Shown: positions 22,110 through 34,673 of the stretch, piece by piece
How positions within the stretch are numbered: position 1 is the first letter of the stretch
Layout of the letters: the number at the start of each line of letters is the position of its first letter
DNA from: Siderastrea radians
Taxonomy: Eukaryota > Cnidaria > Anthozoa > Scleractinia > Rhizangiidae
Length of the DNA: 64,000 nt
Direction of reading: 5' to 3'
Assembly (NCBI GenBank): GCA_964017195.1
Contig: OZ024896.1
Span: 5,077,487-5,141,486, forward strand
Notes under the pieces: model-generated
What the model saw: only the letters and a program-made list of their open reading frames with translations
Databases searched by the model: none
Told to the model about the DNA's origin: nothing
Position numbers and translations under genes: made by a program

Positions 22110-23829
22110 ATGAAGAGAAAGGAATTGAAGATGGAAGATAACGCGGATGGAACCCCTATCTATACACTTCCAATGAAAGACGAACTAACACTTTCAAGAT
22201 CAATGATCGCCAAAGAATCTTTCGGTGAACCAGGGCTGTTCCAAGAAAAAGTACTTCTGTTACTTGGGGCGACTGGGGCTGGGAAGAGCACTCTGATCAA
22301 TACCATGGTGAACTACATCATGGGAGTTAAATGGGAAGACGGCTTCCGATTCAAAGTGGCCATAGATGAATGCCAGACGAATTACATCACTGCTTACACG
22401 TTTCATCCCACAGATGGTTCGGCTGTCCCTTATACATTTATGGTGATCGACACTCCAGGTTTTGGTGACACTGAAGGAGTAAAGAGAGGCAAGGAGATCA
22501 CTGAACAAATTAAGAAGTTCTTTTCTATTCCACCACCAGAAGGTATCGATCACCTCGATGGCATTGGTTTTGTTACCCCAGCTTCCCAAGCACCTCTTAC
22601 TCCGACACAGGAGTACATATTCGATTCGATCCTGTCAATATTTGGCAAAGATGTTTCAAAAACATCTTCATGATGATTACCCTTGCAGACGGCCAACGTC
22701 CTCCTGTTTTGGAAGCCATTAAGAAAGCAAAAATCCCAAGCCAGAGTGAGCAGCACTTTAAGTTCAACAACTTGACCGTTTTCGCGGAAAATGTTGCCGA
22801 ACCCGATCTGAGCTACGGTGAAAAGGTCTGGAAGATGGGCTTGACTTCCTTTGAAACTTTTTTCATGGAGTTTTCAAACTCCGAAAGCGCCAGTCTTCGA
22901 CTCACCAAAAGGGTGCTAAAGGAACGAGAGCAGCTCCATATGTTACTAGAGGGACTTAATGAGCACATTACTTTGGCTCTGGACCAAATTGAAGAGATGC
23001 GGCAGGAAGAAATTGCGTTGCGACAACATGAAAGAGATATTGAACCAAACAAGAATTTTACGTTCAAAGTTGACGTTACAAAACCATTTTACGTCAGCCT
23101 GCAGGGGATAGGACGGCACACAACCACATGTGTACCTTGCCACAAAACCTGTCACAAGAATTGTAAAATTCTTGATGATGGAGAAAAGTCCAACTGCTCG
23201 GCCATGGGGGAAGATGGGAAATGCAGAATATGCCCAGGGAATTGTGTTTGGTCAGAACACAAGAATCTTCCCTACTTGATCGAATATAAAGTGGTCACCG
23301 AGACAAGAACGTTGGAATCTCTAAAAGAGAAATATCACAAAGCTGTCAAAGAAAAGGCCCCAGCCGTAGAAATGATGCGTTCTTTATACGAATCTCTCAA
23401 GAAAGCTCACATTCAGGTTCTCACCATGATAAAAAAAGCTCAGAAGAGTGCTCGTCGTTTGGACGAAATTGTATTCAAGTCCAAACCACTCACAGAGGTG
23501 GAGTTCATTGAACTTCTTATTGAATCGGAAAGAAGAAGTGCAAATCCTGGATGGAAAAACGTGCAAAATACTATGAAGTAGTCAAGCGACATGCTGAGAT
23601 GCTGTCCGAAGTAACAGTTGAGGAAGAAAGTCAGAAGCTGGTGGAACAATTGTCGACACAAGGTATCGATGTCAGTGAGGGAGTAAGAAAAGAACTAGAA
23701 AAAATGTCTCTTGATGAAGATAATTCTGAAAGTGATATATTCACGATTGACGTCTTGGTGATTTCAGCGTTATACCTTACAGTCAAAATAGGAAGAGCGT
23801 TCGTAATCAACTTCTTTCCATCCTATTAG
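22110..23829 (+). pseudogene. Frameshifted P-loop GTPase with Cys/His-rich module (paralogue of genes at 2.4 and 50.7 kb)
   Basis: The homologous frame runs through three consecutive reading frames. It moves from 22110-22673 to a second frame at the A5 run 22658-22662, and to a third at the A5 run 23555-23559. At each place the paralogues predict one more A. Seen in it: Walker A GATGAGKS at 22,266-22,289, DTPGFGDTEG, then the Cys/His module (CVPC, TCHKNC, CRICPGNC) and a helical tail. The last part ends in a hydrophobic stretch (ISALYLTVKIG) unlike the paralogues. The frame is open upstream of ATG 22110, starting near 22,032 after a possible acceptor (CTGTAAAG), and its RRLAEI codons match gene 3, so a first exon may be missing. 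It may be a young pseudogene, or an intact gene with homopolymer errors in the assembly. Confidence 0.85.
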
Positions 23830-24250
23830 AATGCTTTAACCTTTTTTTTCGTGTTTTGATATGATTGAAAATGCTGTTAGTGGAGTAAAAAGAGGAAGAC
23901 ATTTAAAGAGCTAGATGACCGTGGAAGGCGGTTCAGCCAGAAAACCTGTCAAATAATCACGTATCTGACCGCTATCGTATGGAGTTTCAAATTGAATAGT
24001 TCATTCTTCATTTCGAAAGCGGATTACGGAAACGACTAACGAAATCAGTATCGCTGTAATCAACTTCATCTTTTGTTTTTCAGTGGAACGTTTCTCCTGC
24101 TTTGACTGTTATCTCCTTGATTCAATGAAAAACATCCAAACTAAAACTACCCTAAACACGATTCTGTTTAGGCATCTATCTACAATTAAAGTCCGCATTT
24201 TAATATTTAAACTTAGAAAACTCAGCCGGTGATACATCAAATTCAATCCG
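23830..24250. other. Short intergenic gap before the tandem duplication
   Basis: I see no gene, RNA or recognisable repeat. The left edge of the 5-kb duplication lies at its end. Confidence 0.4.
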
Positions 24251-24851
24251 TAGCCAGTGTTTTGGCAATGGCACGAAAACATTTCCAGCTCAAAAACAGT
24301 CGTTCTTTTCGGTGACAGTTTTACAGCTCAGAAGATGTAGAGCTGTATTTTCTGTTGTTGTTGTCGTTATTGTTGTTGCTTCTGTTTTTTGATGTAATAT
24401 TTCTTCTCATATAACCGAAAGGCTCCCTTTTAAATGTTTTGTCAGTTCAATGTTCAGCGTACATTTTTGTCCGAAACGTCCGAAATTTTTCGAAGTTAAA
24501 GTATTAGCTCTTATTTCGATACTTTTCCAGAAGTAATAATGGTCATATGTAACATCTACATGTGGATTAGCTTTTACTGTAAATGCACCTGCGAGAGAAT
24601 TAGAAAGATGTCAACAATGTTTCTTATTCTACGACAACACCGGTTTTGTCGCAGATCATTGGCTTACGGCTCACTCATGTTCTGTGTGATTGTACTCTGT
24701 GAACCTTTCGCCATCGCCATACTGATTTCAAGTTTTCTGTCAAAAGGCATTCTACTGGTTTTCTTTAGTTCTTAAATTAGATTTAGTCAAAACTAGATTT
24801 ACTAAAAGTATTTTAACGACACTGTAAATTTTAACAAAATAACAAGGAGAC

Positions 24852-25134
24852 TAGCCTGAGAGAACAGCCGACGTTTCGCGAGGTCGCCACTTGAACCCTC
24901 GCAAAACGACGTCTGAGTAACGAGCGCAGAAATTCCATACTGATGACGTCTCACTACCCAGATCTTGGTAGTGCTTCTGATTGGTTGGAATTTTCTCTCA
25001 ACAAATCAGAAGCACTACCAAGATCTGGGTAGTGACTCGTCATCAGTATGGAATTTCTGCGCTTGTTACTCAGACGTCGTTTTGCGAGGGCTCAAGTGGC
25101 GACCTCGCGAAACGTCGGCTGTTTTCTCAGGCTA
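24852..25134. mobile_element. 283-bp palindromic MITE with 9-bp target duplication
   Basis: The ends are TAGCCTGAGA and TCTCAGGCTA, and the arms are long and nearly complementary (roughly 130 bp each). The element is flanked by the direct repeat CAAGGAGAC (24,843-24,851 and 25,135-25,143). The homologous site in unit 2 (30,280-30,288) has a single CAAGGAGAC and no element, which fixes both boundaries. A 9-bp target duplication with long inverted repeats fits Mutator-like elements, but the superfamily is inferred. Confidence 0.92.
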
Positions 25135-25700
25135 CAAGGAGACAAACGTCTCACGTGTTTCTAATGCAAATGATAACAAGTGAAGAAATTATTAGAACAA
25201 ATGATATCATTTTACGTCATGAAGTTAGAATTAAGCTCATGGCAGTTCGATTGATTAGACTTATCATTGTAAAATGCTCGATTATGATTGGCTCTCCGCG
25301 CGCTCATTTGATACATAATTGGAGGGTGATCACGTGGGCGTCTAATTACAGCTGTCCGATTTGAACTTTTCGTAATTGAATAGCTGTAATCGGACTACTA
25401 CGCTGCGCGCGCGTCAATCAGGTGCACTAAAATGGGTTCTTTTTATAGCTGTTTCTCCACTGCTTGCAAAGCTGGTAATTAAAAATATATTCCCGAAGAC
25501 CACGTAGATCTCCGAAACTCGAATTTTGTTATAGATACGATTAATTGTTAACTGGACTCCGTGTCGTACAATCCAGGTGTAAGCGGGCTCGTAATTTCAA
25601 ATCATCTTCGCGTACGCGCTCGGCCGATTTAAAATTAGTCGCCCGATAACTCCCTGAATTGTGCTCCACTCAGTCCAATTACCATAAACAATAGTACTTG

Positions 25701-25790
25701 TACGATATGTTAAAGGAAGATCCGTCCAGCCTCGTTCCTGTTCTCTACGATATGTTAAGGGAAGGTCCGTCCAACCTCGTTCCTGTTCTC
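25701..25790. repeat. 45-bp local tandem duplication
   Basis: A unit starting TACGATATGTTAA and ending CTCGTTCCTGTTCTC occurs twice in a row here and once in unit 2 (about 30,772-30,818). It therefore arose after, or was lost since, the 5-kb duplication. Confidence 0.85.
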
Positions 25791-27059
25791 TTCTGGTCCT
25801 AGCTGTTGGTTAACCGTAATTCAGGATTTAAAAAAATTAACTGGCAGGAAATGTTAACTCAAAAAAATAATTAAAGCTTAAAGTAAAAGAGACTACAAGT
25901 CGACACAGAAGGGAAAGAACATTCGTTTTGCGGCAAGATCTTCATTTAGTTAGTTATTCTAGTAAAATCCAGCGTTTGGTCGTAACAGATAATGCCTAAA
26001 AGGTCACATTCAACGAGCTGTAAAAAAAAATACTTCAGTCATCCTGCGTTTGGTTTCATAGTATCTGGTCCAGTGGCTCATAGAAGGGCGTTCTTTATGT
26101 CTAGCTACACCAATTTCTTTCCTTTGATTTCCTAGAATTGCAAAAATGTGCACCGGCAAAATTCAAAGAAATCATTTCTGTATGCTGTACTAAATATACG
26201 TTTTTAGGAAAGGTTAGACCTCAATATTGTTTGACCACCCCATTGAATCTAGTTTATTTAACTTTTCTTTTGTTCGATCTCGGGCGTGAACAGCAATTCA
26301 CTTCTTCACTCTGACCATGGGCTAACGTTCAAAACGTCAGCTTTTGAATTTCTTCACGGCGGCAAATTTACCTTCTCAACTCAGGTGATAAATGCAGATT
26401 TTTGAGCGAAGAGCAATGTTGAATTTGTTTGCCCATCTCGTCCAACATCGTACAACAAAGTGGTATTGAATGATGTTAAATCCGTTTGAAGGAAACCTTA
26501 GTGGTTTCATTTAGTAGTCAATGCTAATACGGGAAATTGAAGTAATATAGTTAACGTGCTTGTTTTTCTTGTTCTGCTGCAGTTTTTATTAGTGAATAAT
26601 TTAAGAATAAACGGAATGTTAACTATTTAATGTGCTTCCATTTATGCAGTCTTTACGAATGTTCAACGTTATATATCGCATAGTGGCAAACTAAAGAACT
26701 TCTTGGAAATACTGGTAGCAAAAGATTGACCGGGCGTGTTTACAGTCTATGTTAAGCTACTACAAGATCAATTAGATTCTTGGAAAGTAAAAACCTGATT
26801 TATTACATAGACAGCCCTGGATACAAGGTCACCAGCTTTTCCATCCTACGAATAGAACAGTGGCGGGAATAAAGGCGAAAAACATGTCTCCAAAAATAGA
26901 AAAGTTTCCTTGGTAACGTCATAATATTTCTATGACCTAGGGGCTGCCTATATATTAAGACAATTATTTCACTCAATTTCTTCGTGCGTGAACTCCAGCC
27001 AGGTCATGCACGACGTCATTTCGTGGAATAACTGTTCAATATTTCATCTGTCAAATGTG

Positions 27060-28460
27060 TTCTCCTCAGTTTGACTGACAACACGAAATCTTGAATATTC
27101 AGGAAAGAAATTAATAGGCCCTTGGTTAGATTTAAAGTGTTGTAATTTGTCATCATCCTGACTTTGCGTAAGTGATCTAAGGCCCAGTCGAACTTAACGT
27201 GTGCTTATTGTTGATATTCCTAGTTGTTACATGAGACAGATATAAGCCGTGTGGGCCACTAATGGTCCGTGTACAACTTTACTTTACATTCGCACAAATA
27301 AGTTCAACTTCAGGTCTTGATAACCAAGCATTTGATCGTAATAACGTGTGGTTAAAAAGCCAAGTTGAATGACCGAAAATTAATACTTCAGTCGCCATGG
27401 TAACGCTTCCAAGAATCATAGCACATCAGTCAACAAGGGTGTTCTTTATGACTACCCCAATCTGTTCCCGTATTTCCAAGAACTGTTTTTGGATAATCAA
27501 AAGACACAAAATCATTTGAATTTGACAGTCATCTCTTCCTCAAGTGATAATCTAGACAAAAGATCAAACTCAAACCAATCAGGATTAAGGGTATTTCTTG
27601 GGGAGTTTGACAAAGAGAAGCTTTCTTTGACTTTACATCTATCTTGTGCTCGCCATTGCAGTATTAAAATTTCAAAAGAAGACGAACTTGCCTGTTCAGG
27701 TAAGGAATCAACAAGTCATAGATTAGATTTGACATAAATGTTGCAATGTCGTTATCCTGATCTTGTGTATGTGAAGTTATTATGTATGTTATCCTCGCCC
27801 ATTCTCAATTTCTTCCCCGTTTTACATCCGCTGTTGTGCCGGATATGGAGCTATGATTTGCAGAAGACGAACTTCATATTACTTGCTTTGTCAATTGTTT
27901 TATTACTCAAGCTGATGGGTCGATTGATCATGTTCGGATACATATCTGACACTAAAATTTCACCTTCTTTTTGTTAGCCATGATATTATCAGGTCAGCTA
28001 TATGATGATACTTTCATTTACGATGATACTTTCATTACTATTATTATTACTATTTAATTTGGTTTCATCATCACTTATTACTCGCTACTCGCTTCCGTGG
28101 CTTATAATGTGCTGGGGTGGCTTTCAATAATATGATATAAGACCATCTGAAACTCACGATTCTAGCGCCAAAAACCTCAGGGAAAGAAGATCGCTTTATA
28201 AGGATCATTATATTCTTGACATAGTATTGGCCGAAATTTGTCCAAGAAGGATATGGCCGGCCATTGCCGGATGCAGTATCTAAACGTCGTTAATTTTAAC
28301 TGAGATACAAAAAAGGTTGTGCTTATTCGAGTCGTTGGTAATTGTCAATAACCAAGACAAATTTGCTTTTATTTCAGTTTGAACTGTGTTGTTAAGTATC
28401 TACTGCTTTCACTGACGTGATGATAGTTGAATTGAAGCAGTCAGTCCTGCTCAGCGGGCA
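27060..28460 (+). other. Splice-signal-bounded repeated module (exon-like), unit 1
   Basis: A strong donor TGTTCAG|GTAAGGA lies after 27,699 and a strong acceptor CTTTTATTTCAG|TTTGAACTG after 28,377. A CCAATCA block lies about 120 bp before the donor. Equivalent donors follow 28,981, 32,737, 34,021, 36,724 and 37,857. Equivalent acceptors precede TTTGAA after 33,417, 35,127, 37,291 and 39,269. The sequence between the sites is conserved, but the reading frame is not: the unit 2 copy has one extra G near 32,636. This suggests exons of a non-coding or decayed transcript. Confidence 0.5.
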
Positions 28461-28836
28461 GCTAAAAAGGAACGAATTTTTCTCAAATGCATGTAATACA
28501 CATTGACACGCTATTGAAAAACTGAGAAATTAACCCTGAATAATTCTTTGTCTTTCTTCTGTTGGAATATGTCACCGCTAGGAATGCTGCTGTAGTTTCT
28601 GTGCATAATTTCGAAACTAAATAAAATAGTACCTGTACATGTTTCCACTCGTACAGATAGCTGTTTACGAATTTTTGGCGATACATCGCAAAGTTTCAAT
28701 CAAAAGAAATTATCGCTAATCCTAAAATCAAAACCTGTTTACAGTTGATTCATTAAAGTCGTATTTATTGTCCATCACTCAGATTCTTGGAAAATGAAAA
28801 CCTGATCTCTTCCGTCTCTCAAATGTATTTTTCCAG

Positions 28837-28981
28837 TTTGACAGACAACATGTCAAACTCAAGCCAATCATCTTTAAGGGTGTGTTTGAGGGGCGTTCAA
28901 TAAGCAGAAGCTGCCTCTCGGTTTACGCCCAGTCTTGTGCTTGCCATTTCAGTGTTGATATTTGGAATCTTGCCCGTTCAG
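28837..28981 (+). other. Exon-like block, open in one frame
   Basis: It is bounded by GTATTTTTCCAG on the left and CCGTTCAG|GTAAGG on the right. Frame 1 is open for all 48 codons (starts FDRQHVKLKP, ends WNLARSG). The duplicate at 33,877-34,021 is the same, whereas the diverged copy at about 37,709-37,857 has stop codons. I recognise no domain. It could be a coding exon that decayed in one copy, or a non-coding exon open by chance. Confidence 0.35.
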
Positions 28982-29727
28982 GTAAGGAATTAACAAGCCG
29001 ACTATAGAGTGGATATATGATAAATCTTGTAATGTCGTTATCCTGAGCCAGTTGTGTAACAAGAGCTTATATATTCAACCTTGGGTCATTGCCAATTTTT
29101 TCGCCGTACGTATGTGCATGCTTGTGTTGGAGCTATGAATTGCAGGAAATGACTTTGATCTTGCTTAACTTTTGCATAGGATATCTCAATTTCTTGTCCT
29201 TTGTTCCCCCTAGTTTTAATTCTTTGTAAAGGCAGGTACAAATACGGTTATTGTGAACAGCGTCCGACTTTCCGTTGTTTGAACCAGAGTTTCTTTGAGT
29301 AGAGTTGCTAGGGCAACGATTGCTCATGTGACAGTATGTGACAATCGGGCTAACAAACCTTTCTTGTCATGTTATCTTTCTGATTTGGAGAAACTGAATC
29401 AGTTCAACTGAAAAGTTTTCGTTTCTTCAAACCGATTAGGTATACTGTGACACATTCATAAAAGAAACTCAGGTTGGGACCCGAACAACAATTGCGACTG
29501 CATAAACGCTTGGTTGACTCTACTCGTATGTGTAATTAAGAAACCATTAGCAGGACCCTTAAACGGTGCTTTGTATGCATGGTTTTTGTATCAGCTAGGT
29601 TAGTTTACTGAGACACATCTTTACAGCCCGCACAGACATTAAAACACCAGGCATTAAAACACCGGAAAGTTAGCGGTTTATCGTTTGAAACAATTTTAAG
29701 CGCGCGAACGTCAGTTGATATTCCGTG

Positions 29728-30703
29728 GCCAGTGTTTTGCCGATGGCGCGAACAGGTTTCTTATTCAAGAACAGTTCTTTTCGCTGACAGTTTCACAGCG
29801 CAGATGTTGTAGATCTGTATTTTCTGTTGTTGTGTTGTTGTTGTTTCTTTTTTTATGTAATATTCCTTCTCTTATAACCCGAAAAGGCTCCCTTTAAAAT
29901 GTTTTGACAGTTCAATGTTCAGCGTATATTTTTGACCGAAACGTCCGAAATTCTTCAAAGTTATTAGCCCTGATTTCGATACTTTTCCAGAAGCAATGAT
30001 AGTCATAATGGAACATCTACATATGGAATAGCTTTAACTGTAAATGCACCTCCGAAAGAGTTACAAAGATGACAACAATGTTTCTTACTCTACGACAACA
30101 CCGGTTTTGTTGCAGTTCATTGGCTCACTTTCTGTGTGATTGTACTCTGAACCTTTCGCCATCGCCATACTGATTTTAGGTTTTCGCTCAAAAAGGCATT
30201 CTACTGGTTTTCAGTTGTCAAATTAGGTTTTAATTAGTAAATTTATTTTAACGACACTGTGAATTTTAACAAAATAACAAGGAGACAAATATCTCACTAG
30301 TTTCTAATGCAAATGATAACAAGTGAAGAAATTCTCAGAACAAATGTTATCATTTTACGTCATGAAGTTAGAATTAAGCTCATGGCAGTCCAGGAATTGA
30401 TAATCATTTTGATTTCGATTGATTAGACTTATATAATCGTATCTATAACAGAATGCTCGATTATGAATGGCTCTCCGCGGGACTATTTGATACGTAATTG
30501 GAGGGTGATCACGTGGGCGTCTAGTTACAGCTGTCCAATTTGAACTTTTGGGTTCTTTTTATAGCTGTTTCTCCACTGCTTGCAAAACTGATAATTTTGT
30601 TATGGATACGATTAACTGGTAACTGGACTGCGTATCGTACAATTCAGGGGTAATCGTGCTCGTTATTTCAAATCATCTTCGCGCTACTCGCTCGGCCGAT
30701 TTA

Positions 30704-30743
<40 letters not shown>

Positions 30744-33700
30744 AGTCCAATTACCATAACCAATAGTACTTGTACGATATATTAAGGGAAGATCTGTCCA
30801 ACCTCGTTCCTGTTCTCTTCTGGTCCTGGCTGTTGATTAACCGTAGTTCAGGATTTAAAACAATTAACTGGCGGGAAATGTTAACTTAAAAAAATAATTA
30901 AAGCTTAAAGTAAAAGAGACTACAAGTCGACACAGAAGGGAAAGAACATTCGTTTTGCGGCAAGATCTTCATTTAGTTAGTTATTCTAGTAAAATCCAGC
31001 GTTTTCGTAACAGATAATGCCTAAAAGGTCACATTCAACGAGCTGCAAAAAAAATACTTCAGTCATCCTGCATGGTAGCGTTTGGTTTCATACTTAGTAT
31101 CTGGTCCAGTGGCTCATAGAAGGGCGTTCTTTGTGTCTAGCTACACCAATTTCTTTCCTTTGATTTCCTAGAATTGCAAAAATGTGCACCGGCAAAATTC
31201 AAAGAAATCATTTCTGTATGCTGTGCTAAATATACGTTTTTAGGAAAGGTTAGACCTCAATATTGTTTGACCACCCCATTGAATCTAGTTTATTTAACTT
31301 TTCTTTTGTTCGATCTCGGGCGTGAACAGCAATTCACTCCTTCACTCTGACCATGAGCTAACGTTCAAAACGTCAGCTTTTGAATTTCTTCACGGTGGCA
31401 AATTTACCTTCTCAACTCAGGTGATAAATGCAGATTTTTGAGCGAAGAGCAATGTTGAATTTGTTTGCCCATCTCGTGCAACATCGTACAACAAAGTGGT
31501 ATTGAATGGTGTTAAATCCGTTTGAAGGAAACCTTAGTGGTTTCATTTAGTAGTCAATGCTAATACGGGAAATTGAAGTAATATAGTTAACGTGCTTGTT
31601 TTCTTGTTCTGCTGCAGTTTTTATTAGTGAATAATTTAAGCCGAATAAAAGGAATGTTAACTATTTAATGTGCTTCCATTTATGCAGTCTTTACGAATGT
31701 TCACTGACGTTATATATCGCATAGTGGCAAACTAAAGAACTTCTTGGAAATACTGGAAACAAAAGATTGACCGGGCGTGTTTATAGTCTATGTTAAGCTA
31801 CTACAAGATCAATTAGATTCTTAGAAAGTAAAAACCTGATTTATTACATAGGCAGCCCTGGATACAAGGTCACCAGCTTTTCCATCTTACGAATAGAAAA
31901 GTGGCGGGAATAAAGGCGAAAAACATGTCTCCAAAAATAGAAAAGTTTCCTTGGTAACGTCATAATATTTCTATGACCTAGGGGCTGCCTATATACTAAG
32001 ACAATTATTTCACTCAATTTCTTCGTGCGTGAACTCCAGCCAGGTCATGCACGACGCCATTTCGTGGAATAACTGTTCAATATTTCATCTGTCAAATGTG
32101 CTCTCCTCAGTTTGACTGACAACACGTAATCTTGAATATTCAGGAAAGAAATTAATAGGCCCTTGATTAGATTTAAAGTGTTGTAATTTGTCATCATCCT
32201 GACTTTGCGTAAGTGATCTAAGGCCCAGTCGAACTTAACGTGTGCTTATTGGTGATATTCCTAGTTGTTACATGAGAGAGATATACGCCGTGTGGGCCAC
32301 TAATGGTCCGTGTACAACTTTACTTTACATTCGCACAAATAAGTTCAACTTCAGGTCTTGATAACCAAGCATTTGATCGTAATAACGTGTGGTTAAAAAG
32401 GTTCAATAAGCTAAAATTAATACTTCAGTCGCCATGGTAACGCTTCCAAGAATCATAGCACATCAGTCAACAAGGGTGTTCTTTATGACTACGCCAATTT
32501 GTTCCCGTATTTCCAAGAACTGTTTTTGGATCATCAAAAGACACAAAATCATTTGAATTTGACAGTCATCTCTTCCTCAAGTGATAATCTAGACAAAAGA
32601 TCAAACTCAAACCAATCAGGATTAAGGGTATTTCTTGGGGGAGTTTGACAAAGAGAAGCTTTCTTTGACTTTACATCTATCTTGTGCTCGCCATTGCAGT
32701 ATTAAAATTTCAAAAGAAGACGAGCTTGCCTGTTCAGGTAAGGAATCAACAAGTCATAGATTAGATTTGACGTAAATGTTGCAATGTCGTTATCCTGATC
32801 TCGTGTATATGTGAAGTTATTATGTATGTTATCCTCGCCCATTCTCAATTTCTTCCCCGTTTTACATCCGCTGTTGTGCCGGATATGGAGCTATGATTTG
32901 CAGAAGACGAACTTCATATTACTTGCTTTGTCAATAGTTTTATTACTCAAGCTGATGGGTCGATTGATCATGTTCGGATACATATCTGACACTAAAATTT
33001 CACCTTCTTTTTGTTAGCCATGATATTATCAGGTCAGCTATACGATGATACTTTCATTTACGATGATACTTTCATTACTATTATTATTACTATTTAATTT
33101 GGTTTCATCATCACTTATTACTCGCTACTCGCTTCCGTGGCTTATAATGTGCTGGGGTGGCTTTCAATAATATAATATAAGACCATCTGAAACTCACGAT
33201 TCTAGCGCCAAAAACCTCAGGGAAAGAAGATCGCTTTATAAGGATCATTATATTCTTGACATAGTATTGGCCGAAATTTGTCCAAGAAGGATATGGCCGG
33301 CCATTGCCGGATGCAGTATCTAAACGTCGTTAATTTTAACTGAGATACAAATAAGGTTGTGCTTATTCGAGTCGTTGGTAATTGTCAATAACCAAGACAA
33401 ATTTGCTTTCATTTCAGTTCGAACTGTGTTGTTAAGTATCTACTGCTTTCACTGACGTGATGATAGCTGAATTGAAGCAGTCAGTCCTGCTCAGCGGGCA
33501 GCTAAAAAGGAACGAATTTTTCTCAAATGCATGTAATACACATTGACACGCTATTGAAAAACTGAGAAATTAACCCTGAATAATTCTTTGTCTTTCTTCT
33601 GTTGGAATATGTCACCGCTAGGAATGCTGCTGTAGTTTCTGTGCATAATTTCGAAACTAAATAAAATAGTACCTGTACATGTTTCCACTCGTACAGATAG

Positions 33701-34673
33701 CTGTTTACGAATTTTTGGCGATACATCGCAAAGTTTCAATCAAAAGAAATTATCGCTAATCCTAAAATCAAAACCTGTTTACAGTTGATTTATTAAAGTC
33801 GTATTTATTGTCCATCACTCAGATTCTTGGAAAATGAAAACCTGATCTCTTCCGTCTCTCAAATGTATTTTTCCAGTTTGACAGACAACATGTCAAACTC
33901 AAGCCAATCATCTTTAAGGGTGTGTTTGAGGGGCGTTCAATAAGCAGAAGCTGCCTCTCGGTTTACGCCCAGTCTTGTGCTTGCCATTTCAGTGTTGATA
34001 TTTGGAATCTTGCCCGTTCAGGTAAGGAATTAACAAGCCGACTATAGAGTGGATATATGATAAATCTTGTAATGTCGTTATCCTGAGCCAGTTGTGTAAC
34101 AAGAGCTTATATATTCAACCTTGGGTAATTGCCAATTTTTTCGCCGTACGTATGTGCATGCTTGTGTTGGAGCTATGAATTGCAGGAAATGACTTTGATC
34201 TTGCTTAACTTTTGCATAGGATACCTCAATTTCTTGTCCTTTGTTCCCCCTAGTTTTAATTCTTTGTAAAGGCAGGTACAAATACGGTTATTGTGAACAG
34301 CGTCAGATGAAGCTTTCCGTTGTTTAAACCAGAGTTTCTTTGAGTTGAGTTACTAGGGCAACGATTGCTCATGTGACAGTATGTGACAGTCGGGCTAACA
34401 AACCTTTCTTGTCATGTTATCTTTCTGATTTGGAGAAACTGAATCAGTTCAACTGAAAAGTTTTCGTTTCTTCAAACCGATTAGGTATACTGTGACACAT
34501 TCATAAAAGAGACTCAGGTTGGGACCCGAACAACAATTGCGACTGCATAAACGCTTGGTTGACTCTACTCGTATGTGTAATTAAGAAAGCATTAGCAGGT
34601 CCCTTAAACGGTGCTTTGTATGCATGGTTTTTGTATCAGCTAGGTTAGTTTACTGAGACACATCTTTACAGCC
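29728..34673. repeat. Tandem duplication, unit 2
   Basis: See unit 1 (24,253-29,628). It lacks the MITE and keeps the empty target site at 30,280-30,288. The linker 29,629-29,727 between units contains a short direct repeat (CATTAAAACACC twice) and no other feature. Confidence 0.95.

Larger units (their letters stand above)
24253..29628. repeat. Tandem duplication, unit 1
   Basis: This unit is nearly identical to 29,728-34,673 over most of its length. It starts at GCCAGTGTTTTG and ends at CATCTTTACAGCC in both units. The offset is 5,475 bp at the left edge and 5,045 bp at the right edge. The difference is explained by a 283-bp MITE plus its 9-bp target duplication, a 45-bp local duplication, and two stretches near 25,375-25,540 that unit 2 lacks. 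No open frame with a recognisable product is conserved in it. High identity implies a recent duplication or gene conversion. Confidence 0.95.

Noticed and set aside
22658..22675. Programmed -1 ribosomal frameshift as the sole explanation
   Set aside because: The first site is not a canonical X-XXY-YYZ heptamer in the zero frame, and two such events in one gene are unlikely. Error or mutation is simpler, though slippage is not excluded.
27489..27977. Two adjacent open frames as a small gene (also at 32,811-33,017)
   Set aside because: The upstream frame begins with a non-ATG codon and is broken by a one-base insertion in the near-identical unit 2. The second frame is preserved only because the duplication is recent.
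28483..28699. Minus-strand frames identical in both duplication units (also 33,523-33,739)
   Set aside because: Identity comes from the recent DNA duplication, not coding constraint; there is no domain, and the third diverged copy does not keep the frames.
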